Assembly: GCA_024279035.1 (NCBI GenBank)
Contig: JAJRSA010000016.1
Coordinates: 1 to 64,000 of the forward strand
Reading direction: 5' to 3'
DNA from: Alphaproteobacteria bacterium
GTDB lineage: Bacteria > Pseudomonadota > Alphaproteobacteria > Micavibrionales > Micavibrionaceae
Length of the DNA stretch: 64,000 nucleotides
The notes beneath the pieces are model-generated. The model worked only from the letters and a program-made list of their open reading frames with translations. It was not told the DNA's origin and made no database searches. This document shows positions 49,395 through 57,220 of the stretch, one piece after another (positions within the stretch are counted from its first letter, which is position 1; each line of letters starts with the position of its first letter). Made by a program: the position numbers and the translations under genes.

Positions 49395-50260
49395 AAGATA
49401 TAATCCTGTAAGGCAGAGAGCGGAACAATTTGAATAGAGTCTTGCGCCAGTGTTTTAACCCATGATTTAAGGTTTTTCAAAACAAGAGGGTGAGGGGGCA
49501 GGGCGCCAAAGGCCACACCTGTTTTTAAAGCTCTTTTCTTGAGGGTCTCTAGAAAAGAAAGGATGTCTTTGGGCGTTTTATTATGCTCTAAAATGGAAGA
49601 AGAATGAAGAACCCCATGGTCTGAAAAAGGAGTCACAGGAGAAATAAAAGCCATAGAGATATTTTTTTCTTGAAGGGTTTTATAAATATGAGTGATCTCT
49701 TTAATTGATTTATTCCCTTCATAATAGCCTATAAAGCCTTGTGTACCTGTCGCATGGTTAATAGAAATATCTAAACGTTTGGCATTGAGATCCTTCTTTT
49801 GCCCTTTCAAGAGCGCCAAAGGGCCATAATCTTTATATTGATCTGCGGAGACATAGACACTCCCCCATGGTTCTCCTGCAAAGCGATAGGCGGTTTCAAT
49901 CCAATAAGAGGGGTTTTCACTATAAGGAGAAAGAGACACTGTTAAATTTTCAATTTTTTGCTCGAAAATCTGCTCACTTCTTTGAGGGGAGAGCCCGTAA
50001 TCATAGATAATAATGGCAATCACTGCCTTGGGTTTATCTATAATGAGAGGAATGTCTTCTATAATTTCTTCTTGTATATGCTCTTGTGTACCCTCGATAG
50101 GCACATCCACCATCACTTTTTCTTCCGTAAAGAAGAGAGGAATGGTAACAGAATGTAAGGAAGAAGAGGGGAGAGATTTAGAAGAGATAAAGCCAAATAA
50201 AGCCAAGCATAAGAGGCAAAAGGTTGCTACACAGGCTTTGAGTGAAAATTTAGTCATCAT
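49391..50260 (-). CDS. Divergent polysaccharide deacetylase-like protein, degenerate second copy
   Basis: The 289-residue protein has an N-terminal anchor or signal (ACVATFCLLCLALFGFIS) and a PF04748-like domain. Compared with the copy at 11.3 kb, the first motif is IAIIIYDYGLS (Asp-Asp replaced by Tyr-Asp), the His segment DIMLHIPMQP is replaced by GSVYVSADQYKD, while SINHATGTQGF keeps one His. Two of the expected metal ligands therefore appear lost, suggesting a non-catalytic role. Genomic position between rppH and ctpA is the usual place for this family in Alphaproteobacteria. Confidence 0.82.
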   Translation of the reverse strand: MMTKFSLKACVATFCLLCLALFGFISSKSLPSSSLHSVTIPLFFTEEKVMVDVPIEGTQEHIQEEIIEDIPLIIDKPKAVIAIIIYDYGLSPQRSEQIFEQKIENLTVSLSPYSENPSYWIETAYRFAGEPWGSVYVSADQYKDYGPLALLKGQKKDLNAKRLDISINHATGTQGFIGYYEGNKSIKEITHIYKTLQEKNISMAFISPVTPFSDHGVLHSSSILEHNKTPKDILSFLETLKKRALKTGVAFGALPPHPLVLKNLKSWVKTLAQDSIQIVPLSALQDYIL

Positions 50261-50328
50261 ACTAGAGTCCGCCCAACAGACGGTCAGGATGAGCTATTTG
50301 GTATCGCAAAAAAGAGATATTCATATAG

Positions 50329-51726
50329 TCACTCCGAAGAGGTCGCTTGTGCTTGAACTTCAGGCGCCTCTTTTTTCTCCATAACAGGGCTATTATCATT
50401 AGAGTACAAAGACAATCCCTTTAAAAGATCAATGGCGCGTGCAAGTTGATAATCTTCTTTTTTCTTCTCTTTGGCGTCTTCCTTCTTATCGTCTGTCTTC
50501 TTTTTATTCTTCTTGTTAGGGTTTTTGAGGGCCCCTTTAAGGTCAGACTCTCGTAAACGGCCTGTTTCTTTCGAGATTTCAATTTTAGCTTGTTCTACAA
50601 GAATGTCAGGCGTAATGCCTTTGGCCTGAATCGATTGGCCAGAGGGCGTGAAATAACGCGCCGTCGTGATCCGCATTGCTGCATCATGTTGAGGCAGAGG
50701 AATAACGGTTTGAACAGAGCCTTTTCCGAATGACTGTGTTCCCATAATGATCGCACGACGATGATCTTGCAGAGCACCTGCTACAATCTCAGACGCAGAG
50801 GCCGAGCCTCCATTGATTAATACAACAAGGGGAAGGCCTTCGGCAAGATCCCCAGGCGTTGCATTATCACGCTTAGAACTTCTGAGTTTTCGCCCTCGTG
50901 TTGAAACGATTTCACCTTTTTCAAGGAACGCATCAGAAACAGAAATGGCTTGAGTGAGCAATCCCCCTGGATTATTTCTCAAATCCACAACATATCCCAA
51001 AAGAGAAATATCTTTTGTCTCCTTTTTGATCTCTTTAAAGGCTTTTTCTAGTCCTTCATAGGTATTTTGATTAAACGTTGTGACCCTAATATATCCAATA
51101 TTGCCCTCTTCAACCCGATGACGGACAGAGCGAATACGGATCACAGCGCGTACAATTTTGATCTCCAACTCCTCTGAAACATCTTCACGGCGCACTGTAA
51201 GGTTTATTTCTGTACCAACTTTTCCCCGCATAATATCAACTGCGTCACTCAGTGTGAGGCCTAAAACAGAGTCTCCATTCAAATGTGTGATGTAGTCTCC
51301 CGCTTCAATTCCTGCTTTATAGGCGGGGGTTTCATCAATAGGGGACACGACTTTGACAAAGCCATTTTCCATGGTGACTTCTATCCCTAAACCTCCAAAT
51401 TCTCCACGCGTTTGAACACGCATATCTGCAAAATCGTCTTCATCAAGAAAAGAAGAGTGTGGGTCAAGGCTACTGAGCATGCCATTGAGGGCGTTTTTAA
51501 TCAGCTCTTTGTCTTCAACCTCTTCCACATACTCATTACGCGTGCGTTCAAAAACTTCTCCAAATAAATCCAGCTGGCGATAGGTCTCGCTTTTATCGAC
51601 AGAGTTATGCTTGCTCCCTGCCATACGATCATTTTGGGCACAGGCCGTAAATGGAGCAAGGCATAAAGAGAGAGCAAAAAACGCATTCAAAGTAATTTTT
51701 TTCAACATAGTAATATCAACTTTCAT
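50329..51726 (-). CDS. ctpA: C-terminal processing protease, S41 family
   Basis: The 465-residue protease has a signal sequence ending near FTAC (possible lipobox, C about 22-28 depending on start), an N-terminal helical region, a PDZ domain (GLGIEVTMENGFVKVVSPI in part, AGDYITHLNG) and the S41 catalytic core with Ser in NGGSASASEIVAGAL and Lys in GTQSFGKGSVQT. The C-terminal tail is very Lys-rich (NKKNKKKTDDKKEDAKEK). It trims periplasmic proteins. It follows envC by four bases. ATG 51708 is an alternative start. Confidence 0.95.
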   Translation of the reverse strand: MKVDITMLKKITLNAFFALSLCLAPFTACAQNDRMAGSKHNSVDKSETYRQLDLFGEVFERTRNEYVEEVEDKELIKNALNGMLSSLDPHSSFLDEDDFADMRVQTRGEFGGLGIEVTMENGFVKVVSPIDETPAYKAGIEAGDYITHLNGDSVLGLTLSDAVDIMRGKVGTEINLTVRREDVSEELEIKIVRAVIRIRSVRHRVEEGNIGYIRVTTFNQNTYEGLEKAFKEIKKETKDISLLGYVVDLRNNPGGLLTQAISVSDAFLEKGEIVSTRGRKLRSSKRDNATPGDLAEGLPLVVLINGGSASASEIVAGALQDHRRAIIMGTQSFGKGSVQTVIPLPQHDAAMRITTARYFTPSGQSIQAKGITPDILVEQAKIEISKETGRLRESDLKGALKNPNKKNKKKTDDKKEDAKEKKKEDYQLARAIDLLKGLSLYSNDNSPVMEKKEAPEVQAQATSSE

Positions 51727-51730
51727 TTTA

Positions 51731-52945
51731 TCAGAGGCGACTTAAATGGGTGAGGGGGTTCACGGGTTTTCCGTTTAAGCGTAATTCATAGTACACAGAG
51801 TGTTTCACATTTGCACGGTTTTGAATAGAGCCAATAGGCTCTCCCTCCGAAACTTTTTGCCCAACAACAGTATCAACAGTCTCTAAACCTGCAATAAAGC
51901 TATGATAATTTTTCCCGTGTTCAAGAAGAATAATACGCCCGTACTTTTTAAACTCTCCTGAATATTTAACAATCCCAGCCTTTGGTGAGACAACAAGTGC
52001 CCCAGACACAGCTTGAATTGTGAGCCCCTGACTTTTTGCTCCTATACGATCAATGCCTCCATAGCGGGTCAAAATAGACCCACTCACAGGCAGTCTTTTT
52101 GTTTTAGAGGCTTTAAAGACAGGCTTAGATGCTTTCTTTGTTCTCTTTTTAGGAGAATCAGGAACTTTCAACAGATTTGTATTTTTCTTTTGAACATTAC
52201 GAATTAAATCCTCAAGGTTTTTCGAGGCTTTTGATGCTTCCAGAGCTCTGGTTTGGGCGTCCTTATAAGCATACGCTGTAGCAATGTGATCCTTTTGTCT
52301 CTTTTTAATTAATCCCGAGATATCTTTCCGTTTTTCTTTTAAAGCCTCTGTTTGTTTCTTTTTTGTTTCTTTTTGGGAGTCTAATGCCTTTTTTTTCTCT
52401 TCTAAACGTGTAATTTGGGTTTCAAGCGCGTTAATCTGTTTGTTAATTTCTGGATGGAGGGCGCGTAACATGTGATAAGATATCATTAAATCTTCTGATT
52501 TTTCATGGGGCAGAAGCATTAATGTATCAACAGGAATAGAATTCATTTTCACCAAAGACACAATTAATGACGCGATTTTACTCTTTTTTTGATCCAGATC
52601 TTTCTTCTGATCTTCAATGCTGTTTTGGTTTCCCGTGATCCCTTTTTGAAGATCTTTAAGGTCTTGCTCTGCCTTTTGAATATCAAGGGCTTTCTTGCTT
52701 AAATCTTTTTTCAAACGACTTAAATGCGCTTCAATTTTTTTCTCTTTTTGAGACAGAGCAGAAGCATTTTCTTTGAGTGCTTTAGGTTTTTCCGTCCAGT
52801 CTTTCATCTCTGTAATCTTTTGAGGTGGAAAGGGAGGAGGGGAGGCTAGAGTAGAGAGAGAAAAGAGGAGAAGAAAAAAAAATCCTGCTATTCCAGAAAA
52901 AGATTGGATCTTGGTAACATGTAAAGAGGAGGGTAAATACAGCAT
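51731..52945 (-). CDS. envC: EnvC-like murein hydrolase activator
   Basis: The 404-residue protein has an N-terminal signal/anchor (IAGFFFLLLFSLSTLASP), a long coiled coil (~45-250, Lys/Glu/Gln-rich) and a C-terminal LytM/M23-like domain (~290-400: RYGGIDRIGAKSQGLTIQA, VKYSGEFKKYGRIILLEHG and YYELRLNGKPVNP). The HxxxD and HxH zinc ligands are not retained, as in EnvC, which activates amidases at division rather than cutting itself. It lies between rlmH and ctpA, the standard neighbours. Confidence 0.9.
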   Translation of the reverse strand: MLYLPSSLHVTKIQSFSGIAGFFFLLLFSLSTLASPPPFPPQKITEMKDWTEKPKALKENASALSQKEKKIEAHLSRLKKDLSKKALDIQKAEQDLKDLQKGITGNQNSIEDQKKDLDQKKSKIASLIVSLVKMNSIPVDTLMLLPHEKSEDLMISYHMLRALHPEINKQINALETQITRLEEKKKALDSQKETKKKQTEALKEKRKDISGLIKKRQKDHIATAYAYKDAQTRALEASKASKNLEDLIRNVQKKNTNLLKVPDSPKKRTKKASKPVFKASKTKRLPVSGSILTRYGGIDRIGAKSQGLTIQAVSGALVVSPKAGIVKYSGEFKKYGRIILLEHGKNYHSFIAGLETVDTVVGQKVSEGEPIGSIQNRANVKHSVYYELRLNGKPVNPLTHLSRL

Positions 52946-52949
52946 ATAT

Positions 52950-53405
52950 CTAATCTCGATGGTAGGGATGACTATCCAATATGGATTGTACCCGATAAAG
53001 TTGTTCGTAGAGCATTACCCGCACAAGCTTATGGGGCCAAGTTTGTTGCCCAAAACGTAAAGTCACATGCGCCTTATTAAGGGTCTCAGGGTTTAAACCG
53101 TCCACGCCTCCAATAATAATCTGAATATGTTTTGTAGAGCTTTGTTGCTGTTGATCTATAAGCCCTGCAATCTCTCGACTTTTAAAGTCTTTCCCTGTCT
53201 CATCAAGCGCAATGACATAGGCTTCAGGAAGAAGGGAGCCTTTAATCTCTTTATTTTCTTTATGGTTTTTTGTCACAGGATCAGACTCCGAGATGTTTAT
53301 CTCTTTGATCTTCACTGACCAATGAATTTGCTTATGATAATGAGAAATAAGCTCAGACAGAGCTCCTTTCTTCATTTTACCACAGGCGAGAATCATAATA
53401 TTCAT
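52950..53405 (-). CDS. rlmH: 23S rRNA pseudouridine-1915 methyltransferase RlmH
   Basis: The 151-residue SPOUT-fold enzyme shows YVIALDETGKDFKS, IQIIIGGVDGLNPETLN (knot and SAM site) and LVRVMLYEQLYRVQSILDSHPYHRD at its C-terminus in parts, the signature of RlmH. It methylates pseudouridine in helix 69. The ATG at 53405 is preferred to an upstream TTG. It is four bases ahead of envC. Confidence 0.95.
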   Translation of the reverse strand: MNIMILACGKMKKGALSELISHYHKQIHWSVKIKEINISESDPVTKNHKENKEIKGSLLPEAYVIALDETGKDFKSREIAGLIDQQQQSSTKHIQIIIGGVDGLNPETLNKAHVTLRFGQQTWPHKLVRVMLYEQLYRVQSILDSHPYHRD

Positions 53406-53461
53406 ACGCAAAGATTAGCATATTCAAAAAGAGATTAAAGAAAGGAGAAATAAAATACTTG

Positions 53462-53475
53462 TTTTTACGTAAAAA
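53462..53475. promoter_or_regulatory. Perfect AT-rich palindrome TTTTTACGTAAAAA
   Basis: A 14-base perfect palindrome lies 18 bases before the start of an orphan hypothetical gene, close to a TATATAT segment that could be its -10. It could be an operator; no known regulator site is recognised. Confidence 0.3.
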
Positions 53476-53492
53476 TACATTATATATGCTAT

Positions 53493-53927
53493 ATGAAAAA
53501 TATATACGCTAAGTTTTTATTATCTTACGAAGATTTTGTTGATACTTCTTTTAGAAAGGTTTTGGACATAGATACATTTCAAATGAGTTGGGTTCCTGAA
53601 AATGCGTTTGCTTTTGAGTTTATAGAGGGGATTCCGCAAACAAAAAAGGACGATGTATCATTCACACCAAGATTCTTTCTTCTAGATGAACGGTGTGACA
53701 TTTTAACTCTGGAAGAGGCAAAGAGAGCTGTTCAAGAAAAGAAAATCCATTTCGTTATTCCAGAAGAAATGAAAAAAAATAATGCAGTTTCTTTATTTAA
53801 AACATCTTTTGGTAATTATTTTCCCTTGCAGGAGAAAGATATCATCCTAGATAGAAAGACTGGGTTACCAATAAATTCAAGAGAAAAAGAAACTCCAAAA
53901 ATCAAATTTCTTGAATTAAAACTATAA
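53493..53927 (+). CDS. Hypothetical protein, 144 residues
   Basis: I do not recognise this protein. It lacks a signal peptide and membrane segments. It is rich in Lys, Glu and Phe, with strand-like FAFEFIEGIPQ, FTPRFFLLDERCDILTLEEAKRA (in parts) and FVIPEEMKKNN. The only plus-strand gene in a minus-strand neighbourhood, it splits rlmH from rsfS, which are normally adjacent, and its end lies two bases from the rsfS stop. AT-rich codons and this position suggest a later insertion. Confidence 0.6.
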   Translation: MKNIYAKFLLSYEDFVDTSFRKVLDIDTFQMSWVPENAFAFEFIEGIPQTKKDDVSFTPRFFLLDERCDILTLEEAKRAVQEKKIHFVIPEEMKKNNAVSLFKTSFGNYFPLQEKDIILDRKTGLPINSREKETPKIKFLELKL

Positions 53928-53929
53928 AT

Positions 53930-54301
53930 CTATGCTTGCGTCGTTAAAGGCATCGGTGCGGCATTCCACATTTTTTCTATATCGTAAAATACGCGAACTT
54001 CAGGTTTGAAGAGGTGGAGTATAATGTCTCCTGTATCCAGAATAACCCAATCCCCTGTAGAAAACCCTTCTTTTTTAACCTCTTTAATGTCAAGAGAGGA
54101 GAGTTTGTCTAAAATATTTTCAGCCAATCCAATCACCTGACGTCCTGAACGCCCTGAGGCAATAATCATGTAATCTGCTGGAAACCCCGTTCCTTTTAAG
54201 TTAATGCTCTGAATATCCTCTGCTTTGTGCATATCGAGTGTCTCTATCAGAGTATTTTTAAGATCCTCTATAGTGGGATCAGCTCTATTATTTGTGCTCA
54301 A
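53930..54301 (-). CDS. rsfS: Ribosomal silencing factor RsfS
   Basis: The 123-residue protein has the Iojap/RsfS domain: LNTLIETLDMHKAEDIQSINL (in parts), ADYMIIASGRSGRQVIGLAENI, GDWVILDTGDIILHLF and the final VRVFYDIEKMW. It binds uL14 and blocks subunit joining in starvation. A TTG start at 54301 is preceded by AAGGAG about ten bases away; no later Met keeps the conserved region. The usual upstream nadD is absent here. Confidence 0.92.
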   Translation of the reverse strand: MSTNNRADPTIEDLKNTLIETLDMHKAEDIQSINLKGTGFPADYMIIASGRSGRQVIGLAENILDKLSSLDIKEVKKEGFSTGDWVILDTGDIILHLFKPEVRVFYDIEKMWNAAPMPLTTQA

Positions 54302-54331
54302 GTTTTATCGTCTCCTTCTTTTAAAACCAAC

Positions 54332-54362
54332 AAAAAACCCTCATCGCACTATACGATCAGGG
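54332..54362 (-). terminator. Rho-independent terminator for the atp operon
   Basis: On the minus strand CCCTGATCG (54362-54354) pairs with CGATGAGGG (54346-54338), with one mismatch and a 7-base loop, followed by six T (54337-54332). It lies downstream of atpF and upstream of rsfS, so it probably ends the atp transcript. Confidence 0.65.
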
Positions 54363-54580
54363 CTAAAAAAATCTATATCCATTTCACTGTGTGTGAAGTG
54401 GAGTTTGGGAAAAGGGGAAGTGTGACTATCTCTAACCAATCCAGCCCCTCATCAAGATATCATTTAAGTTTAAATGCATCATTATTCTTATTATATAGGA
54501 GAAGAGGGGTAAAGATCAAGTCTTGTAAATTATAACTCAGAATATAAGATTTTTAGTAATGTTCAAATGAACATCTTAAA
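54363..54580. other. Non-coding stretch downstream of atpF
   Basis: No gene is seen. Small inverted repeats occur, including ATGTTC/GAACAT (54559-54574) directly after the atpF stop. With the terminator to its left it appears to be the 3' untranslated region of the atp transcript. Confidence 0.4.
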
Positions 54581-55075
54581 TTAATGCACACTCTTTGATA
54601 AAGATTGAATCGTTGTTTCCAACATTTCATCATGTGTTTTTTGATCAATTTCGGCGAGGAGAAATTCTTGTGTGGCTTTTGTGGCTAGATCTGTGATCTG
54701 GGCTTGGATTTCGGCGATGGTGTCTTCTTCCATGCGTTTGACACGTTGTTTGAGCCACGCTTCACGGTTTTTAAGTGTGTCCTTGAATTCAAGTTCTGTC
54801 TTTTCTTTGATCAAGGTGGCTTGCTTTTGGGCAGAGTCGACAAGAGCCTTGGCTTCTTGTCCTGCATCCCGCTGTTGACGTTGGTATTTGGCAAGAATTT
54901 CTTGAGCGTCTACCCGAAGATTTTCTGCGGTTTCAAGATCTGTTTTGATTTTATCAATCTTGCCATCAAGGCTTGTTAAAATACTTTCTTTTCCTTTTTT
55001 ATAAGAGAGTACAACAAAAAGAATAAAAGAAATAAGAACCCATATTCCTGTATCTTGGAGTAATTCATTTATCAT
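54581..55075 (-). CDS. atpF: ATP synthase F0 subunit b
   Basis: The 164-residue protein has one N-terminal membrane helix (GIWVLISFILFVVLSYKK) and a long amphipathic helix (IDKIKTDLETAENLRVDAQEI, seen in parts; ILAKYQRQQRDAGQEAKALV), the layout of the peripheral stalk subunit. ATG overlaps the stop of the b'-type gene as TAATG. It is last of atpI-atpB-atpE-atpF'-atpF, an order typical of Alphaproteobacteria, whose F1 genes lie elsewhere. Confidence 0.95.
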   Translation of the reverse strand: MINELLQDTGIWVLISFILFVVLSYKKGKESILTSLDGKIDKIKTDLETAENLRVDAQEILAKYQRQQRDAGQEAKALVDSAQKQATLIKEKTELEFKDTLKNREAWLKQRVKRMEEDTIAEIQAQITDLATKATQEFLLAEIDQKTHDEMLETTIQSLSKSVH

Positions 55076-55737
55076 TAAGCGGCCTTTTTAGAAGGTTTCT
55101 TTTTTGTCTCTGGGGTCTTCACCAAAGAACTTACAATTGACTCTACGTTTTTACTGTCAATCTTGTGCCCTATTAATTTTTTGACTGTTTCTGAGGCAAT
55201 CTCCGAGGCAATCGCTTGAATGTCTTTTAAGGCGGTCACTTTTGCGGCTTCAATGGAGATTTCTGTTTTCAGAATTGTTTCTTCTGCCTTGTCTCTAAAT
55301 TTTTTATGATCGGCATCCGCTTGAGCTTTGAGATCATTTTCCATGTTGATAACCACAGCCCGTGCTTTTAATTGTGCGTCTTTAAGATTTTCTTCATAGG
55401 CCTCATAAATAGCCTCGGCTTCTTTTGTGAGCTTTTGCGTTGTTTCAACATCACTTTCGATTTGCTTACGACGACGGTCAATCGTGGAGGAGAGATTAGG
55501 AAGTGTCTTTTTTGCAAAAATAACATAGAGGAGGAGAAAAGAAACCAACAACCAAAAAACTTGGCTAGCAAACCATGTTGGATCAAATTGAGGAAGACCA
55601 GAGGAGGTGGCATGTTCAACTTCATGTGCCACGGAATCGTGCCCGATCTCATCTAGTACAACAGAATCACTCGCAAAGGAAGGCGTTGTGGGTAGGCTCA
55701 AAAGAACACCCATAACGCCTAAATTTATTGTTTTCAT
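55075..55737 (-). CDS. atpF': ATP synthase F0 subunit b'
   Basis: The protein (220 residues from ATG 55737) has an N-terminal hydrophobic segment resembling a signal peptide (LGVMGVLLSLPTTPSFA), an acidic linker, a membrane helix (WFASQVFWLLVSFLLLYVIF) and a long charged helix. The FDPTWFASQVFWLLVSF motif is typical of alphaproteobacterial b' subunits. It pairs with b in the stator stalk. The C-terminus is Lys-rich. An upstream in-frame start at 55746 is possible. Confidence 0.92.
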   Translation of the reverse strand: MKTINLGVMGVLLSLPTTPSFASDSVVLDEIGHDSVAHEVEHATSSGLPQFDPTWFASQVFWLLVSFLLLYVIFAKKTLPNLSSTIDRRRKQIESDVETTQKLTKEAEAIYEAYEENLKDAQLKARAVVINMENDLKAQADADHKKFRDKAEETILKTEISIEAAKVTALKDIQAIASEIASETVKKLIGHKIDSKNVESIVSSLVKTPETKKKPSKKAA

Positions 55738-55773
55738 CACATACATAGGATGTAAATTTCTTTATACTCTGAT

Positions 55774-55998
55774 TTAAACAAAAACGAGGTACAAAGAAAT
55801 CAAAAGAGCAAAAATAGCAAGAGCTTCTGTCAAAGCGAAGGTCAAGAAGAATTTTTTCTCAAGAATTTCTGCTGCGCCTGGGTTTCTTCCGATAGCTTCG
55901 TTGTAAGAGGCAAAGATATTACCAAGAGCAATTCCAACACCAAAGAGAGGGAAAAGAGCAATGGCACCAGCCAGAAGTTTTACAGATTCAAGTTCCAT
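55774..55998 (-). CDS. atpE: ATP synthase F0 subunit c
   Basis: The 74-residue proteolipid has two membrane helices joined by the polar loop EAIGRNPGAAE. The ion-binding Glu58 lies in FALTEALAIFALL. No full sodium-type Gln/Ser set is evident, so proton coupling is assumed. It forms the rotor ring. Confidence 0.96.
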   Translation of the reverse strand: MELESVKLLAGAIALFPLFGVGIALGNIFASYNEAIGRNPGAAEILEKKFFLTFALTEALAIFALLISLYLVFV

Positions 55999-56114
55999 AG
56001 TTTTTAGTCCTTTTACTTTAATAGATTAAAAAAATTCAGTTCATTTTGCGGTCATCCTACATATTTTAATCATCAATGCAACCGCAAAACAAAGATGATT
56101 ATGTTCTTTTAGCG

Positions 56115-56864
56115 CTAGTGATCTATATGGATAGTGTCTTTGAGGTAGATGCAACTTAAAACCGTAAAGACGTAGGCCTGTAAGAATGCAATCAACAATT
56201 CAAATCCAATTAAAACCGTATTGAAAAACATGGGAAAAATAGCTGCTAAATAACCCCAACCGCCCATCGCAGCCACCATCCCTACACTAAATCCTGCAAA
56301 CACTTTGAGCATGATATGCCCCGCAATCATATTGGCAAATAAACGCACAGATAATGTGATAGGACGGACAATAAAAGAAAGGATTTCTATGGGAAGAATT
56401 AAAGGAATGAGCCATACAGGTAACCCTGGAGGTAAAAATAGACTAAAGAAATGAAAGCCGTGACGCGCAATTCCAATCACTAAAACTGTGATAAAAATGA
56501 TGAGTGCCAAAGCAAGAGTGACAATAAGGTGACTTGTGTACGTAAAGGAATAGGGGATAAGTCCCAAAGAATTTCCCAACATTACCACGACAAAAAGAGT
56601 GAAAACCAAAGGAAAATAGCGTCGCCCTTCCGAGCCTATATTATCTCGAATAGCATTGGCTATAAATTCATAAAGCGTTTCAGCAAACATCTGAAGACGT
56701 CCTGGAACAAGAGCCCTTTTCTTGGAGGCCAAGCTTAAAACAGACACAGAGAGAAAGACTCCAATCATCATCCAAAGAGAGGAATTTGTAAAAGAGACAT
56801 CAAGTCCACCTATATGGAGAGGGATATAGGGTGTAATTTCAAATTGATGGATTGGATTTGACAT
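56115..56864 (-). CDS. atpB: ATP synthase F0 subunit a
   Basis: The 249-residue membrane protein has five to six helices and the essential Arg in PITLSVRLFANMIAGH, plus FPLVFTLFVVVMLGNSLGLIPY and the C-terminal ELLIAFLQAYVFTVLSCIYL. It forms the proton half-channels against the c ring. Confidence 0.96.
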   Translation of the reverse strand: MSNPIHQFEITPYIPLHIGGLDVSFTNSSLWMMIGVFLSVSVLSLASKKRALVPGRLQMFAETLYEFIANAIRDNIGSEGRRYFPLVFTLFVVVMLGNSLGLIPYSFTYTSHLIVTLALALIIFITVLVIGIARHGFHFFSLFLPPGLPVWLIPLILPIEILSFIVRPITLSVRLFANMIAGHIMLKVFAGFSVGMVAAMGGWGYLAAIFPMFFNTVLIGFELLIAFLQAYVFTVLSCIYLKDTIHIDH

Positions 56865-56890
56865 TCTGTATTATACCCTTATCTCACGCG

Positions 56891-57220
56891 TTATTTATGG
56901 TCATTATCAGCATCTTTTTTCTTATGTAACTCTGCAAAACCAACAGATGTTCCTATGTTCTGGCTCAGTTTATATATATTTAAAAAGCCTACGCCAACCC
57001 CTAAAATGAGAAAAAGAAGAAAAAAGAGAGGTTTTGTGCTCAGCCAGTGATCAAGCCCATAGCCAATTAGACCTCCAGAGCCCATGCTAATCAAAAGTTC
57101 ACTTCCTGCACGCAGACCATTATTTCTTGACTCTCTCTCCTCTGATAGAGCAGAAGGTTTAGGTTTTAAAGTGTCTAAGCGTTCTTTCAATGCAGACAGC
57201 TCTGCGTTCTTTTCATCCAT
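56891..57220 (-). CDS. atpI: ATP synthase-associated protein AtpI
   Basis: The 109-residue protein has a charged N-terminus (~1-45) and two membrane helices (GLIGYGLDHW context and FFLLFLILGVGVGFLNIYKL), as in the AtpI/AtpQ family that helps c-ring assembly or magnesium uptake. It begins directly at the end of smc and leads the F0 genes. Confidence 0.85.
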   Translation of the reverse strand: MDEKNAELSALKERLDTLKPKPSALSEERESRNNGLRAGSELLISMGSGGLIGYGLDHWLSTKPLFFLLFLILGVGVGFLNIYKLSQNIGTSVGFAELHKKKDADNDHK

